A stretch of DNA of 64,000 nucleotides, taken from assembly GCF_024055665.1 (NCBI RefSeq), contig NZ_JAMXMC010000009.1, forward strand, positions 222,852 to 286,851, written 5' to 3'. Made by a program: the position numbers and the translations under genes. This DNA comes from Ideonella oryzae (GTDB lineage: Bacteria > Pseudomonadota > Gammaproteobacteria > Burkholderiales > Burkholderiaceae_C). Below, piece after piece: positions 9,362-20,680 of this stretch (position 1 is its first letter; every line of letters starts with the position of its first letter). Under the pieces are notes generated by a model that saw nothing but the letters and a program-made list of their open reading frames with translations, was not told the DNA's origin and ran no database searches.

Positions 9362-11090
9362 ATGCAGACTGCCCCGGAACACACCGGCCCGCCAGCCGGC
9401 TTCGACTGGCGCCTGTGGCGACGCTTTGCCACCATCGCCGCGCCCTACTGGCGCTCGGACGAGCGCTGGCGCGCCCGCGGCCTGTTGATGCTGCTGGCCC
9501 TGCTGCTGCTGGGCCAGACCTTCTTCAACGTGATGTTCAACCAGGAGACGGGGGAATTCACCTCGGCCCTGGCGGCGCACGATGCCCCCCGCTTCTGGAG
9601 TGCCATCGCGCGCTTTGCGCTGCTGCTGTGCCTGGCGGTCCCGGTCTGGGGCCTGTACTACTTCGTGCGCGACACGCTGGGCCTGCGCTGGCGGCACTGG
9701 CTGACCCGGCGCTTCCTGGCGCGCTACCTGGGCCAGCACGCCTTCTACCGGCTCAACGCGGTGACCGCGCTGGACAACCCCGACCAACGGATCTCCGAGG
9801 ACATCAACAGCTTCACCCAGCAGTCGCTCTACTTCCTGATGGTGGGGCTGGGCTCGCTGATCGACCTGGTGGCCTTCGCCGGCGTGCTGTGGTCGATCTC
9901 GCGCCCGCTGGTGCTGTTCCTGATCGCCTACGCCGCCCTGGTCACCTTCGTCACCACCTCGGTCTTCGGCCGGCGGCTGATCGGCCTGAACTTCCGCCAG
10001 CTGCGCCGGGAGGCGGATTTCCGCTTCGGCCTGGTGCGGCTGCGCGAACAGGCCGAGCCGATCGCCTTCCACCGCGGCGAGGCCCAGGAGCTGTCCCGCC
10101 TGGGCCAGGTTTTCGAGGCCGTGGTGGACAACTGGCGCCGCGTGCTGCGCTGGCAGCTGGGCCTGAACCTGTTCCAGTACGGGCACAGCTTCCTGACCCT
10201 GGCCCTGCCCAGCGTCATCATCGCCGACCAGGTCCTCTCCGGCGAGATGGAGGTCGGCCGCGCGGTGCAGGCGGCGGGCGCCTTCACCGCGGTGCTGAGC
10301 GCCATGGCGGTGATCGTCGAGCACTTCGAAAGCCTGAGCCGCTTCTCCGCCGGGGTGAACCGCCTGCACGAGTTCTCGCAGACGCTGGACACCCAGCACG
10401 AACGCCAGAGCGGAGAAGAGATCGACTGCCTGCCGGCCACCGTGCTGGCGCTGCAGGACCTGACCGTGCGCACGCCGGGAGGCGAGCACCTGATCGTGCG
10501 GGACCTGGGCCTGCAGGTCCCCGAGGGCGAGGGGCTGATGGTCGTCGGACCCAGCGGGGTGGGCAAGAGTTCGCTGCTGCGGGCCATCGCCGGCCTGTGG
10601 CGCCAGGGCAGCGGCCAGGTGCTGCGCCCCGGCGGCGACGAGTTGCGCTTCCTGCCGCAGCACCCCTACCTGCCACTGGGCGACCTGCGCAGCCAGCTGC
10701 TCTACCCGGATCTGGACCGCGACATCTCCGATGCCGAGTTGCTGGACATGCTGCAGCGCGTGGCGCTGCCGGAACTGGCCGACCGGGTGGGGGGGCTGGC
10801 GGCGCAATGCGACTGGGCCAAGCTGCTGTCCACCGGCGAGCAGCAGCGCCTGGCCTTTGCCCGGGTCTTGATCGCCCGCCCGCGCTACGCGGTGCTGGAC
10901 GAGGCCACCAGCGCGCTGGACGCGGTGCACGAGAGCGCGCTGTACCGGCAGTTGGAGGGCCTGGCGATCACGCCCGTCAGCATCAGCCACCACCCCGGGC
11001 TGCGCCCCTACCACCGCTGGGTGCTGGAGCTGCAGGGCGACGGCCTGGGGAGCTGGCGCCTGTGGTCCTCGGAGGACTACATCTTCCCTT

Positions 11091-11095
<5 letters not shown>
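9362..11095 (+). CDS. SbmA/YddA-like ABC transporter, fused membrane and ATPase domains
   Basis: A half-transporter of 577 residues. The start at ATG 9362 follows the upstream stop by 17 bases; the longer frame overlaps that gene. The membrane half resembles the SbmA/BacA fold (TFFNVMFNQETGEFTSAL, YRLNAVTALDNPDQRISEDI, RRLIGLNFRQLRREADFRF). The ATPase half has Walker A GPSGVGKSSLL, a degenerate signature LSTGEQQRLAFARVL, Walker B YAVLDEATSALD and the switch histidine in SISHHPG. Relatives move peptides, vitamin B12 or very long chain acyl-CoA across the inner membrane; the cargo here is unknown. It ends in a convergent hairpin with the GST gene. Confidence 0.88.
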
Positions 11096-13249
<2,154 letters not shown>

Positions 13250-13269
13250 CCCGGCCGGCAGACGTCCGA

Positions 13270-13293
13270 GGGACGCCCCGGCATGGGCGTCCC
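13270..13293 (+). terminator. Hairpin after purB
   Basis: Perfect 9-bp arms GGGACGCCC (13270-13278) and GGGCGTCCC (13285-13293) enclose a 6-base loop 20 bases after the purB stop. The following sequence has only a weak T content, so it may be a G+C-type terminator. Confidence 0.55.
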
Positions 13294-13357
13294 AACACCT
13301 TGTGACAGGGTGTGTGAAACGTGAAGAATCCCCCCGCCACCGGCAGGGGGGCCTCAT

Positions 13358-13363
13358 TAGAAT
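13358..13363 (+). promoter_or_regulatory. TAGAAT -10 box directly upstream of the pyrF start
   Basis: TAGAAT ends 7 bases before the pyrF ATG, which would put transcription start at or next to the start codon, giving a leaderless or nearly leaderless mRNA. A C6/G6 hairpin (13330-13351) sits just upstream. No good -35 hexamer is visible. Confidence 0.45.
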
Positions 13364-13370
13364 CACGGAC

Positions 13371-14189
13371 ATGCATTTCAACGCCCTGCTTTCCCAGGCC
13401 AGCCGCGGCCACCAGTCCCTGCTGTGCGTGGGATTGGACCCGGACCCGGCCCGGTTTCCGGCGGGGATGAAGGGCGACAGCCGGCGCATCTTCGACTTCT
13501 GCGCCCGCATCGTCGATGCCACCAAGGATCTGGTGAATGCCTTCAAGCCCCAGATCGCCTATTTCGCCGCCCACCGCGCCGAGGATCAGCTCGAACAGCT
13601 GATGGCCTACATGAAGCGGGTGGCGCCGGGCGTGCCCGTCATCCTGGACGCCAAGCGCGGCGACATCGGCTCCACCGCCGAGCAGTACGCCCGCGAGGCC
13701 TTCGAGCGCTACCAGGCCGACGCCGTCACCCTGTCGCCCTACATGGGCTTCGATTCGATCGAACCCTATCTGAAGTACGAGGGCAAGGGCCTGATCCTGC
13801 TCTGCCGCACCTCCAACCCCGGCGGCAGCGACCTGCAGTTCGAGACGCTGGCCAACGGCGACCGCCTGTTCGAGCAGGTGGCCAAGCTGGCCGCCGGCCG
13901 CTGGAACCGCGACCAGCGCCTGGGCCTGGTCGTGGGCGCCACCTTCCCGGCCGAACTGGCCCGGGTGCGCGAGCTGGCCCCCACCCTGCCGCTGCTGATC
14001 CCCGGTGTCGGCGCCCAGGGGGGCGACGCCGCGGCCACCGTCAAGGCTGCCTGGCGGCCTGACGGCCCAATCATCGTCAACTCCTCGCGCGCCGTGCTGT
14101 ATGCCGGGGACGGGGAGGACTTTGCGCAGAAGGCGCGTCAGGTGGCCCAGGCCACGCGTGACGCGCTCAACGCCGCGCGCCCGGCCTGA
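13371..14189 (+). CDS. pyrF: Orotidine 5'-phosphate decarboxylase (type 2)
   Basis: A 272-residue enzyme that converts OMP to UMP, the last step of pyrimidine synthesis. [20 protein letters not shown] (about residue 90) holds the catalytic K and D residues; the N-terminal [15 protein letters not shown] and the C-terminal [12 protein letters not shown] contribute to the phosphate site. Length and the alanine-rich C-terminus match the PyrF type 2 group of betaproteobacteria and actinobacteria, longer than E. coli PyrF. ATG 13371 is where homology begins; no Shine-Dalgarno is present because a -10-like box occupies that space. The sensor kinase gene starts 3 bases after its stop. Confidence 0.96.
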   Translation: MHFNALLSQASRGHQSLLCVGLDPDPARFPAGMKGDSRRIFDFCARIVDATKDLVNAFKPQIAYFAAHRAEDQLEQLMAYMKRVAPGVPVILDAKRGDIGSTAEQYAREAFERYQADAVTLSPYMGFDSIEPYLKYEGKGLILLCRTSNPGGSDLQFETLANGDRLFEQVAKLAAGRWNRDQRLGLVVGATFPAELARVRELAPTLPLLIPGVGAQGGDAAATVKAAWRPDGPIIVNSSRAVLYAGDGEDFAQKARQVAQATRDALNAARPA

Positions 14190-14192
14190 GCC

Positions 14193-16838
14193 ATGGCCCG
14201 CGGCCCGGCACGGTCCCCGAGCCAGCCCGGCACGATGGACAAGCCCGCTGCACCGCTTTCCGCCCGCATCCGGGGTGCCGGTACCGGCCTGGGTCTGGCC
14301 ACCGGCGCGGTGACGGCCGCCGTCTGGCAACTCTGGCCGTCCGGCGGCTGGGCCGGCTGGCAGCTGCTGGGCACCCTGGGGGCTGCCTGTCTCACCGGTG
14401 GCCTGCTGGGCACCTGGTGGACCCGGCAGGTGCTGCAGCAGCTCGCGGCCCCATCCGCCGCGCCGACGGAATCCGAGTGGCCGCCCACCCTGCTGGCGAC
14501 GCCGGAGGACACGGCGCTCGAACCAGGCTCGCGGGCCGCCGCCCGTGGTCTGGCCGCCCTCTCCAGTGACGCCATGTTCGCGTCGCTGTCCCTGCCCCTG
14601 ATCGCCCACGCCGGACCGCGCATCCTGGCCATCAACCCGGCCGCACGCGCCCTGTGGGGCGTGCAGGACGAAGCCCCGCTGCTGCAGCAACCTCTGCCCG
14701 CCCTGTTCCAGGCCGGCGACGCACGTGCGCGCGTGCAGGCCGTGCTGGCGCAGCTGTCCGCCCCCGCCGGCAGCCCCGGGGCAGAGGACGGGCCGGCCCT
14801 GTGCTCGGTGCAACTGGCCGGCGACACCGCCCAGCGGGTGGTGCAGATGCGCTCCATGCGGGTGCCGCTGCTGGGCCCCCAGGGCATGCTGTCCTGGCTG
14901 ATCCCGGCCGAGAGCCTGCTGGGGCAGTCGCTCACCTCCTCCCAGGCCCTGCTGTCCCACCTGGTGGCCACCAGCCCGGACGTGATCACCCTCACCGACC
15001 TGCAGACCGGCCGCTACGTGATGGTCAACCCGACCTTCGAGCGCGTCACCGGCCTGCGGGCCGCGGACGTGCTGGGGCGGACCTCCGGCGATCTGGGCAT
15101 CTGGCACGACAGCTCCGAGCGCCAGCGCCTGGTGGAGGCCCTGCGCGAGCGGGACACGGCCCAGGACCTGCCGGCCACCTTCCGCGTGCGCGACGGCCAG
15201 CTGCTGCACATGCAGCTCTCGGCCTCCCGCTTCACCCACGAGGGCAGCGAGTACCTGGTCATCAACGCCCGCGACATCACCCGCTCGGAGCAGCTGCGCC
15301 GCGAGTACGAGGCCGTGCTGGACACGGCCCTGTTCGGCATCGCCGTCACCCGCGACGCCCACTTCCAGATGGTCAACCCCCGCTTCGAGGCGATGCTGGG
15401 CTGGCCCGCGGGCCGGCTGCAGGGCATGCACGCCAGCCAGGTCTGGCCCACCCCGACCGAGCACGCCGAGGCCCGGGCCCGCCTGCTGCCCCGGCTGGAA
15501 GCCGGCGAGCATGTGGACGAGGAGGTGCGCCTCAAGCGCCGCGACGGCAGCCTGATCAGCTGCCGCCTGCTGGCCCAGGCGGTGCACCCCCTGTACGGCG
15601 AGCGCGACGGCATCATCTGGATGGCCGAGGACATCACCGAGCGGCGCCAGATGGACCAGGACCTGGCGCGTGCGCGCGACCAGGCGGAGGCCGCCAACCG
15701 GGCCAAGAGCACCTTCCTGGCCAACACCAGCCACGAACTGCGCACCCCGCTCAACGCCCTGCTGGGCCTGGCCCGGCTGGCCCGTGACCCGGGCGTGGAC
15801 GAGCTGCGCCGGCGCCAGTACATCGAGAAGATCAGCGACAGCGCCGAGACCCTGTCGGCCATCATCTCGGACATCCTGGACCTGTCCAAGATCGAGGCCG
15901 GCAAGATGCACCTGGACCGTCTGCCCTTCCGGCTCGACGGCCTGCTGCAGAACCTGCACGAAGCCTACGGCGCCCTGGCCGACACCAAGGGCCTGACCAT
16001 GCGCCTGCAGCGCGACCCCGCGGTGCCCGACGTCGTCGTCGGCGACCCGGTGCGGGTGCGCCAGATCCTCAGCAACTACCTGAACAATGCGCTGAAGTAC
16101 ACCCGCACGGGGGGCCTGGTGCTGGCGGTGCATGTGCTGCACGGCCCGGTGCTGCGCTTCGAGGTGATCGACACCGGCACCGGCATCGACGCCCAGGCCC
16201 AGTCCCGCCTGTTCACCCCCTTCACCCAGGTGGACAGTCCCGTCAACCGGCGCAACGGCGGCACCGGCCTGGGCCTGTCGATCTGCCGCGAGCTGGCCCG
16301 GCTGATGGGCGGCGAGGTCGGCGTGATGAGCGAGCCCGGCCACGGCAGCTGCTTCTGGGCCGAGCTGCCGCTGCCCGAGGCCTCGGATGTCGAGATCGAC
16401 AGCTCCACCGGCAGCGACGGGCTGGACCCGATCCAGGGCGCACGCATCCTGATGGTCGAGGACAACCCGGTCAACATGATGATCTCGGTGGCCCTGCTGG
16501 AGCAGTGGGGCGCGGTGGTGGAGCAGGCCCAGGACGGCCTGGAAGCCATCCACGCGGTGGACCGGGCCAGTGCGCGCGGCCAGCCCTTCGACCTGGTGCT
16601 GATGGACGTGCAGATGCCCGGCATGGGTGGGCACGAAGCCACCCGCGAGCTGCGCAAGCGCTACCCGCCCCAGGTGCTGCCCATCGTCGCCCTCACCGCC
16701 GCAGCCCTGATCTCCGAGCGCGAGGAGGCCCTGGGCGAGGGCATGAACGACTTCCTCACCAAGCCGATCGACCCTCACCGGCTGAGGACGGCCCTGGTGC
16801 GCCTGCTGCGGACCACCCCCGCCGCGAACGGCCCCTGA
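14193..16838 (+). CDS. PAS-domain hybrid sensor histidine kinase/response regulator
   Basis: A protein of 881 residues. Two hydrophobic segments (about residues 28-45 and 50-70) anchor it in the membrane. Three PAS-like modules follow; the last two are clearest, around NPTFERVTGLRAADVLGRT and NPRFEAMLGWPAGRLQGMH. The kinase core has HisKA TFLANTSHELRTPLNALLG with the phospho-accepting histidine, the N box NNALKY, and G boxes DTGTGID and GGTGLGLSI. The C-terminal receiver has VEDNPVN, phospho-aspartate in LVLMDVQMPGM, and K in FLTKPID. The input is unknown. The start is uncertain (ATG 14193 or 14235); neither has a strong RBS. Possibly cotranscribed with pyrF. Confidence 0.9.
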   Translation: MARGPARSPSQPGTMDKPAAPLSARIRGAGTGLGLATGAVTAAVWQLWPSGGWAGWQLLGTLGAACLTGGLLGTWWTRQVLQQLAAPSAAPTESEWPPTLLATPEDTALEPGSRAAARGLAALSSDAMFASLSLPLIAHAGPRILAINPAARALWGVQDEAPLLQQPLPALFQAGDARARVQAVLAQLSAPAGSPGAEDGPALCSVQLAGDTAQRVVQMRSMRVPLLGPQGMLSWLIPAESLLGQSLTSSQALLSHLVATSPDVITLTDLQTGRYVMVNPTFERVTGLRAADVLGRTSGDLGIWHDSSERQRLVEALRERDTAQDLPATFRVRDGQLLHMQLSASRFTHEGSEYLVINARDITRSEQLRREYEAVLDTALFGIAVTRDAHFQMVNPRFEAMLGWPAGRLQGMHASQVWPTPTEHAEARARLLPRLEAGEHVDEEVRLKRRDGSLISCRLLAQAVHPLYGERDGIIWMAEDITERRQMDQDLARARDQAEAANRAKSTFLANTSHELRTPLNALLGLARLARDPGVDELRRRQYIEKISDSAETLSAIISDILDLSKIEAGKMHLDRLPFRLDGLLQNLHEAYGALADTKGLTMRLQRDPAVPDVVVGDPVRVRQILSNYLNNALKYTRTGGLVLAVHVLHGPVLRFEVIDTGTGIDAQAQSRLFTPFTQVDSPVNRRNGGTGLGLSICRELARLMGGEVGVMSEPGHGSCFWAELPLPEASDVEIDSSTGSDGLDPIQGARILMVEDNPVNMMISVALLEQWGAVVEQAQDGLEAIHAVDRASARGQPFDLVLMDVQMPGMGGHEATRELRKRYPPQVLPIVALTAAALISEREEALGEGMNDFLTKPIDPHRLRTALVRLLRTTPAANGP

Positions 16839-16850
16839 AGCCCCCCCGGC

Positions 16851-17612
16851 TCAGCACACCGGCTGGCTGCGCCCCTGCGCGAAGACCCGCAGTTCACCGC
16901 TGGCGAACGGGGTCCAGGTCTCGTCCTGGGTCAGCGGTTCGGTGGCGATCACCGCCACCCGGTCCTGTGGCGTCGTCAGGTGGGCGAAGTCCACGCTCAG
17001 GTCCTCGTCGCGCAGGCGGGCGGCGCCGAAGGGATGGCGGCGCTCGACCCAGTGCAGGTGGGTGGAGCAGTGCGCCCACAGCGCCTGGCCGTTGGACAGC
17101 AGCATGTTGAAGGTGCCGTGGCGGTGCAGCTGCGGCATCAGCTCGGCCAGGGTGCAGGACAGCTCGTCGATGGCCGGCACGCCCGCATGGGCCTTGGCCA
17201 GTTCCTGCATCAGCCAGCAGAAGGCACGCTCGCTGTCGGTGTCCCCCACGGGGCGGAAAGCGCCATGCAGACGCGGGTGGAAATCCACCAGGTTGCCGTT
17301 GTGGGCGAACACCCAGTAGCGCCCCCAGAGCTCGCGCTGGAAGGGGTGGGTGTTCTCCAGCGCCACCCGGCCCTGCGTGGCCTTGCGGATGTGGGCGATG
17401 ACGTTCTCGCTGTGGATCGGGTAGCCCTTGACCAGCTCGGCCACCGGTGACTGGCGGGCGCTGTGGTGATCCACGAACAGGCGCACGCCCTTGTCCTCGA
17501 AGAAGCCGATGCCAAAGCCGTCCTTGTGCTCCTCGGCGCGGCAGGCCAGGCCGGTGAAGCTGAACATGACATCGGTGGGGGTGTTGGCGTTCATGCCCAG
17601 CAGTTGGCAGAT
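16851..17612 (-). CDS. Class II glutamine amidotransferase (YafJ/EgtC-like), apparent ATC start
   Basis: A 253-residue Ntn-hydrolase-fold protein. Sequence from MNANTPTDVMFSFTGLACRA through HIRKATQGRVALENTHPF and WVFAHNGNLVDF matches YafJ-type amidotransferases, whose members begin M-C-x-L-L-G-M-x-A-N with Cys2 as the nucleophile that hydrolyses glutamine. Here the codons before the first ATG (17594) read I-C-Q-L-L-G, so the catalytic cysteine is kept only if translation starts at the ATC at 17612. That ATC is preceded by GGGAG with a 7-base spacer, and no ATG, GTG, TTG or CTG lies between it and the upstream stop at 17631. The ATG at 17594 would give an enzyme without a nucleophile. The acceptor substrate is unknown. 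Confidence 0.85.
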   Translation of the reverse strand: MCQLLGMNANTPTDVMFSFTGLACRAEEHKDGFGIGFFEDKGVRLFVDHHSARQSPVAELVKGYPIHSENVIAHIRKATQGRVALENTHPFQRELWGRYWVFAHNGNLVDFHPRLHGAFRPVGDTDSERAFCWLMQELAKAHAGVPAIDELSCTLAELMPQLHRHGTFNMLLSNGQALWAHCSTHLHWVERRHPFGAARLRDEDLSVDFAHLTTPQDRVAVIATEPLTQDETWTPFASGELRVFAQGRSQPVC

Positions 17613-17619
17613 TTGGAAA

Positions 17620-17624
17620 CTCCC
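17620..17624 (-). promoter_or_regulatory. Shine-Dalgarno GGGAG supporting an ATC start
   Basis: GGGAG on the minus strand is 7 bases before the ATC at 17612, ideal spacing for that codon, and 25 bases before the next ATG, too far to serve it. Confidence 0.7.
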
Positions 17625-17757
17625 GTCTAGTCAAGGATGTGGACTTTATGCCTGCAGCCTGCGCTTTGAACAGGCACCCCGGGCTGAATTCGCACAACAT
17701 CAGCCACACTGGCCCAGCCGTCCATCCTGGGAGCCCAGGTCCTTGCCCAACGCTGCC

Positions 17758-18855
17758 ATGAAGCTCACCGATCTGTCCCAGGGGCGCGACAACAACTTCA
17801 ACCTGATCCGCATCGCGGCCGCGTATGCCGTTCTGGTCACGCACAGCTTCGCGCTGGCCCTGGGGACAGGTGACGCGGAGCCGCTGCGGCAGACCCTGGG
17901 CATGACGCTGGGCTCGATCGCGGTCGACATCTTCTTCCTGACCAGCGGATTCCTCGTCACCGCCAGCCTCCTGACCAAGCAGGACAGCCTCGAATTCATC
18001 GTGGCGCGGGTTCTCCGGATATTTCCCGGCCTCTTGGTGATGCTGCTGTTTTCGGTGTTCGTCATCGGCCTGAGTTTCACCACCCTGTCCTGGCGGGACT
18101 ACCTCACCGATCTGCGAACCTACAAGTACTTCGCCAAGTGCCTGACGCTCGTTCGCGGCGTGGCCTTCGAATTGCCCGGCGTCTTCACCGGCAACCCCTA
18201 CGACAACTCGGTCAACGGCTCTCTCTGGACCCTTCCCAATGAGGTGGCGATGTACCTCATCCTGGTGTCCACCTGGATTGCCCTGTCCGTGATACAGCGC
18301 CATCGCGCAGGCGCACTCCGACTTCTTCTGGTCCTGTCCGCGCTGTTCTCGGGAGCCCAGGTCCTGGCCGGCCACTACGGGCTGCTGAATGAGACGACGC
18401 CCTTCCCGCAGCTGTTCTTCATGTTTTTCAGCGGCGCTGCCTTCTTCGTGCTTCGCGCGCGAATTCAGCTCTCCCGCCCCGTCTTTCTTGCCGCACTGGC
18501 CCTGGTGGTCGCGACAGCCCTGCACGGGCGGTTCTTCTTCCCGACCTATCTTCTTTGCCTGCCGTACATCTTGTTTTATCTGGCCTACGTGCCATCGGGC
18601 TGGATCCGGAAATACAACCGCGTGGGCGACTATTCCTACGGCATCTACATCTATGCCTTTCCCGTCCAGCAGTCGGTGGCCGCGCTGATCCCCCATGTCT
18701 CTGTTCCGGCCATGATGGCGGTTTCGACGATCGTCACCCTGTCGCTTGCAGCGCTTTCGTGGCATGGGATCGAACAGCCGGCCTTGCGCCTGAAAAACAC
18801 GGTCGTCGCACGTGCCCGCGCCCTGGCCCATCCCCTTCGGCGCTCACCCCGCTGA
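17758..18855 (+). CDS. Acyltransferase family 3 membrane protein (OafA/YrhL-like)
   Basis: A 365-residue integral membrane protein with about ten hydrophobic segments. The opening RDNNFNLIRIAAAYAVLVTHSFAL, split as an RxNNFxxIR motif plus a membrane histidine, together with VDIFFLTSGFLVTASLL, LRIFPGLLVML and NGSLWTLPNEVAMYL, is diagnostic of acyltransferase 3 proteins that O-acetylate surface polysaccharides or lipids. The start ATG at 17758 is where the motif begins. Its base use is unlike its neighbours, with many A/T third positions (for example ATC TTG TTT TAT near 18570). This suggests acquisition by transfer. No other surface polysaccharide gene is adjacent. Confidence 0.86.
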   Translation: MKLTDLSQGRDNNFNLIRIAAAYAVLVTHSFALALGTGDAEPLRQTLGMTLGSIAVDIFFLTSGFLVTASLLTKQDSLEFIVARVLRIFPGLLVMLLFSVFVIGLSFTTLSWRDYLTDLRTYKYFAKCLTLVRGVAFELPGVFTGNPYDNSVNGSLWTLPNEVAMYLILVSTWIALSVIQRHRAGALRLLLVLSALFSGAQVLAGHYGLLNETTPFPQLFFMFFSGAAFFVLRARIQLSRPVFLAALALVVATALHGRFFFPTYLLCLPYILFYLAYVPSGWIRKYNRVGDYSYGIYIYAFPVQQSVAALIPHVSVPAMMAVSTIVTLSLAALSWHGIEQPALRLKNTVVARARALAHPLRRSPR

Positions 18856-18904
18856 GGCAGCACGAGCCCGATGCGCAAAGGGGCTCGGCGGCCTCCTGCC
18901 TGGG

Positions 18905-20122
18905 TCAGCGCATCGGCAGCAGCAAGCGCAGCAGCCCAGCCGCGCTGACCAGCTTGGCCGGGTTGGAGGTTTCGTCGAGCACGCCGGCCATGCGCCGACG
19001 CAGGCCGGCGCTGTGGCGGGCGCGCCAGATCACCAGATCGGCCAGCCAGGGGTGGGCATTGATCCGGTTGGCCTTCTCGTACAGGTCAAAGCGCGGCTTG
19101 AGCGCGGACAGCGCCGCCTCGTAGCGCTGACGCACAACGGCCTCGTCGCCCCCTGTCACCAGGGCCTCCGCAGCCAGGATGCCGGTCTCCAGCGCCTTGC
19201 CGATGCCCTCGCCAGTGAAGGAGTAGGTGCTGCCCGCGGCCTCACCGGCCACCAGCACACCGGGCGCGCTCCAGTGCGCGCCTTCCAGCGTACAGCGCAG
19301 CGGCGCGCCCTTGAGCTCGCCCACCCACTCGCCGCCCTGCACCAGCTCGCGCGCAGACGGGTGGTGGCGGCAGAAGGCGTCGAACACCGCACGCAGGTTC
19401 ACGTCCTGCTTGGCACTGCGCCCGTCCACCAGGGTGCTGTGGCTGTGGGCAATGCCCACACCGATGTTGAAGACCCCGTCCGGCCCGGGAAAGATCCAGC
19501 CATAACCCGGCCGCAGGCTGCGGTGCCAGACCACCTCCATGGCCTGCAGACGTGCCGCCATGGCCGGGTGTCGGATATAGCCCCGCAGCGCCACACCGCT
19601 GGGCACACGCCGCCGGCACAGACCGGCGGCCAGCAAAGCCTGGGGCACGGCCCCCGTGGCCAGCACCACCCAGCGGGCCGCCGCCTCGTGCACCGCATCG
19701 CCCTGGCGCAGCGTGGCGCCCTGGGTGCGTCCCTGGGTGTCCGCCAGCAGGCCTTCAAAGCGCCAGGGGGCCTGGAAATCCGCGCCGGCCGCCATGGCGG
19801 CCTCCAGCAGGATCTGGTCGAGCTCGCGCCGCGGCAGCACCGCCAGCCGCCCCGGCACCTCCACCCGGCCGCCGCGCGGGCCGATGCAGGCCACCCGCTC
19901 CACCGGATGGGCCCGGGCGGCCACGGCCTCGGCCACGCCCAGACGGACCAGCGCCGCATGGGCATCCGGGATCAGGCCATCGCCACACACCTTCTCGCGC
20001 GGAAAGGACTGCTGGTCCACCAGGCACACCCGCTGGCCGGCACGCGCCAGCACCTGGGCACAGGCCGAGCCGGCAGGACCGGCGCCGACCACCAGCACAT
20101 CACAACTCGCAGGCAGGGTCAT
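18905..20122 (-). CDS. Geranylgeranyl-reductase-family FAD-dependent oxidoreductase
   Basis: A flavoprotein of 405 residues. The N-terminal dinucleotide fold VLVVGAGPAGSACAQVLARA is followed by the family motif FPREKVCGDGLIPDA (PxxKxCGxG). GWIFPGPDGVFNIGVGI and GEAAGSTYSFTGEGIGKALE form the second FAD region. Relatives reduce isoprenoid side chains or act as halogenase-like monooxygenases; the substrate is not evident here. The ATG at 20122 is preceded by TACAAT with a 6-base gap, suggesting a leaderless transcript. It is divergent from the DksA/TraR-like gene. Confidence 0.85.
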   Translation of the reverse strand: MTLPASCDVLVVGAGPAGSACAQVLARAGQRVCLVDQQSFPREKVCGDGLIPDAHAALVRLGVAEAVAARAHPVERVACIGPRGGRVEVPGRLAVLPRRELDQILLEAAMAAGADFQAPWRFEGLLADTQGRTQGATLRQGDAVHEAAARWVVLATGAVPQALLAAGLCRRRVPSGVALRGYIRHPAMAARLQAMEVVWHRSLRPGYGWIFPGPDGVFNIGVGIAHSHSTLVDGRSAKQDVNLRAVFDAFCRHHPSARELVQGGEWVGELKGAPLRCTLEGAHWSAPGVLVAGEAAGSTYSFTGEGIGKALETGILAAEALVTGGDEAVVRQRYEAALSALKPRFDLYEKANRINAHPWLADLVIWRARHSAGLRRRMAGVLDETSNPAKLVSAAGLLRLLLPMR

Positions 20123-20128
20123 GGCGCC

Positions 20129-20134
20129 ATTGTA
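20129..20134 (-). promoter_or_regulatory. TACAAT -10 box directly upstream of the flavoprotein start
   Basis: TACAAT on the minus strand ends 6 bases before the ATG at 20122, the same geometry as the boxes before pyrF and ampG. Confidence 0.4.
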
Positions 20135-20232
20135 GGGAGGCCCCCACCGCCGGGACGACCCGCCGCCAGCTTGACGGGCATCAAGATGAATACCCTTGGG
20201 AGCACGCACCATGAGGACAGAAGGAGACTGAC

Positions 20233-20622
20233 ATGAGCACCGCACTGACCACCGCCCAACGGGCAGAACTGGCCGCCTTGCTGATTGCCCGCATGGCCAC
20301 GCTGGAGGAGGAAATCGCCGCCCAGGAGGGCGAGGGCGGCCGTGTGGCCGCCGCAGCCGAGTTGCTGGACGAAAGCCGTGAAGGCGGCGTTCAGCGCGAA
20401 GCCGACCGCGCGGTGGCCCTGCAGCGCACCAGCCAGGCCCATGGCGAACTGGAGCGCGTGCGCGATGCACTGCAGCGGTTGGAAAACCCGGGCTTCGGCC
20501 TGTGCAGCGCCTGTGGTGAAGCCATCGGCATGCCGCGCCTGCAGGCCAAGCCCTGGACCCGCCATTGCGTCGCCTGCGAGCGCGAGATGGAACAGGGCCA
20601 ATCCACCCCGCCCCGCCTGTGA
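20233..20622 (+). CDS. TraR/DksA-family C4 zinc-finger protein
   Basis: A 129-residue protein. A helical N-terminal half rich in glutamate (MATLEEEIAAQEGEGGRVAA) precedes a C4 zinc finger with cysteines at 91, 94, 112 and 115 (CSACGEAIGMPRL ... HCVAC). This is the layout of DksA/TraR proteins, which enter the RNA polymerase secondary channel and adjust transcription. The coiled-coil tip lacks the obvious D-x-x-D-x-A motif of DksA, so its regulatory activity may differ. GGAG is upstream of the ATG. It probably shares an operon with the eRF1-like gene 58 bases downstream. Confidence 0.85.
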   Translation: MSTALTTAQRAELAALLIARMATLEEEIAAQEGEGGRVAAAAELLDESREGGVQREADRAVALQRTSQAHGELERVRDALQRLENPGFGLCSACGEAIGMPRLQAKPWTRHCVACEREMEQGQSTPPRL

Positions 20623-20680
20623 ATCAGGCCCCGAACGAGTCGACCGAACCGACTGTTTCAATCAACGAGGAGAGAACCCC

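Noticed and set aside
17592..17594. ATG 17594 as start of the amidotransferase
   Set aside because: It removes the nucleophilic cysteine and has no Shine-Dalgarno at a usable distance.
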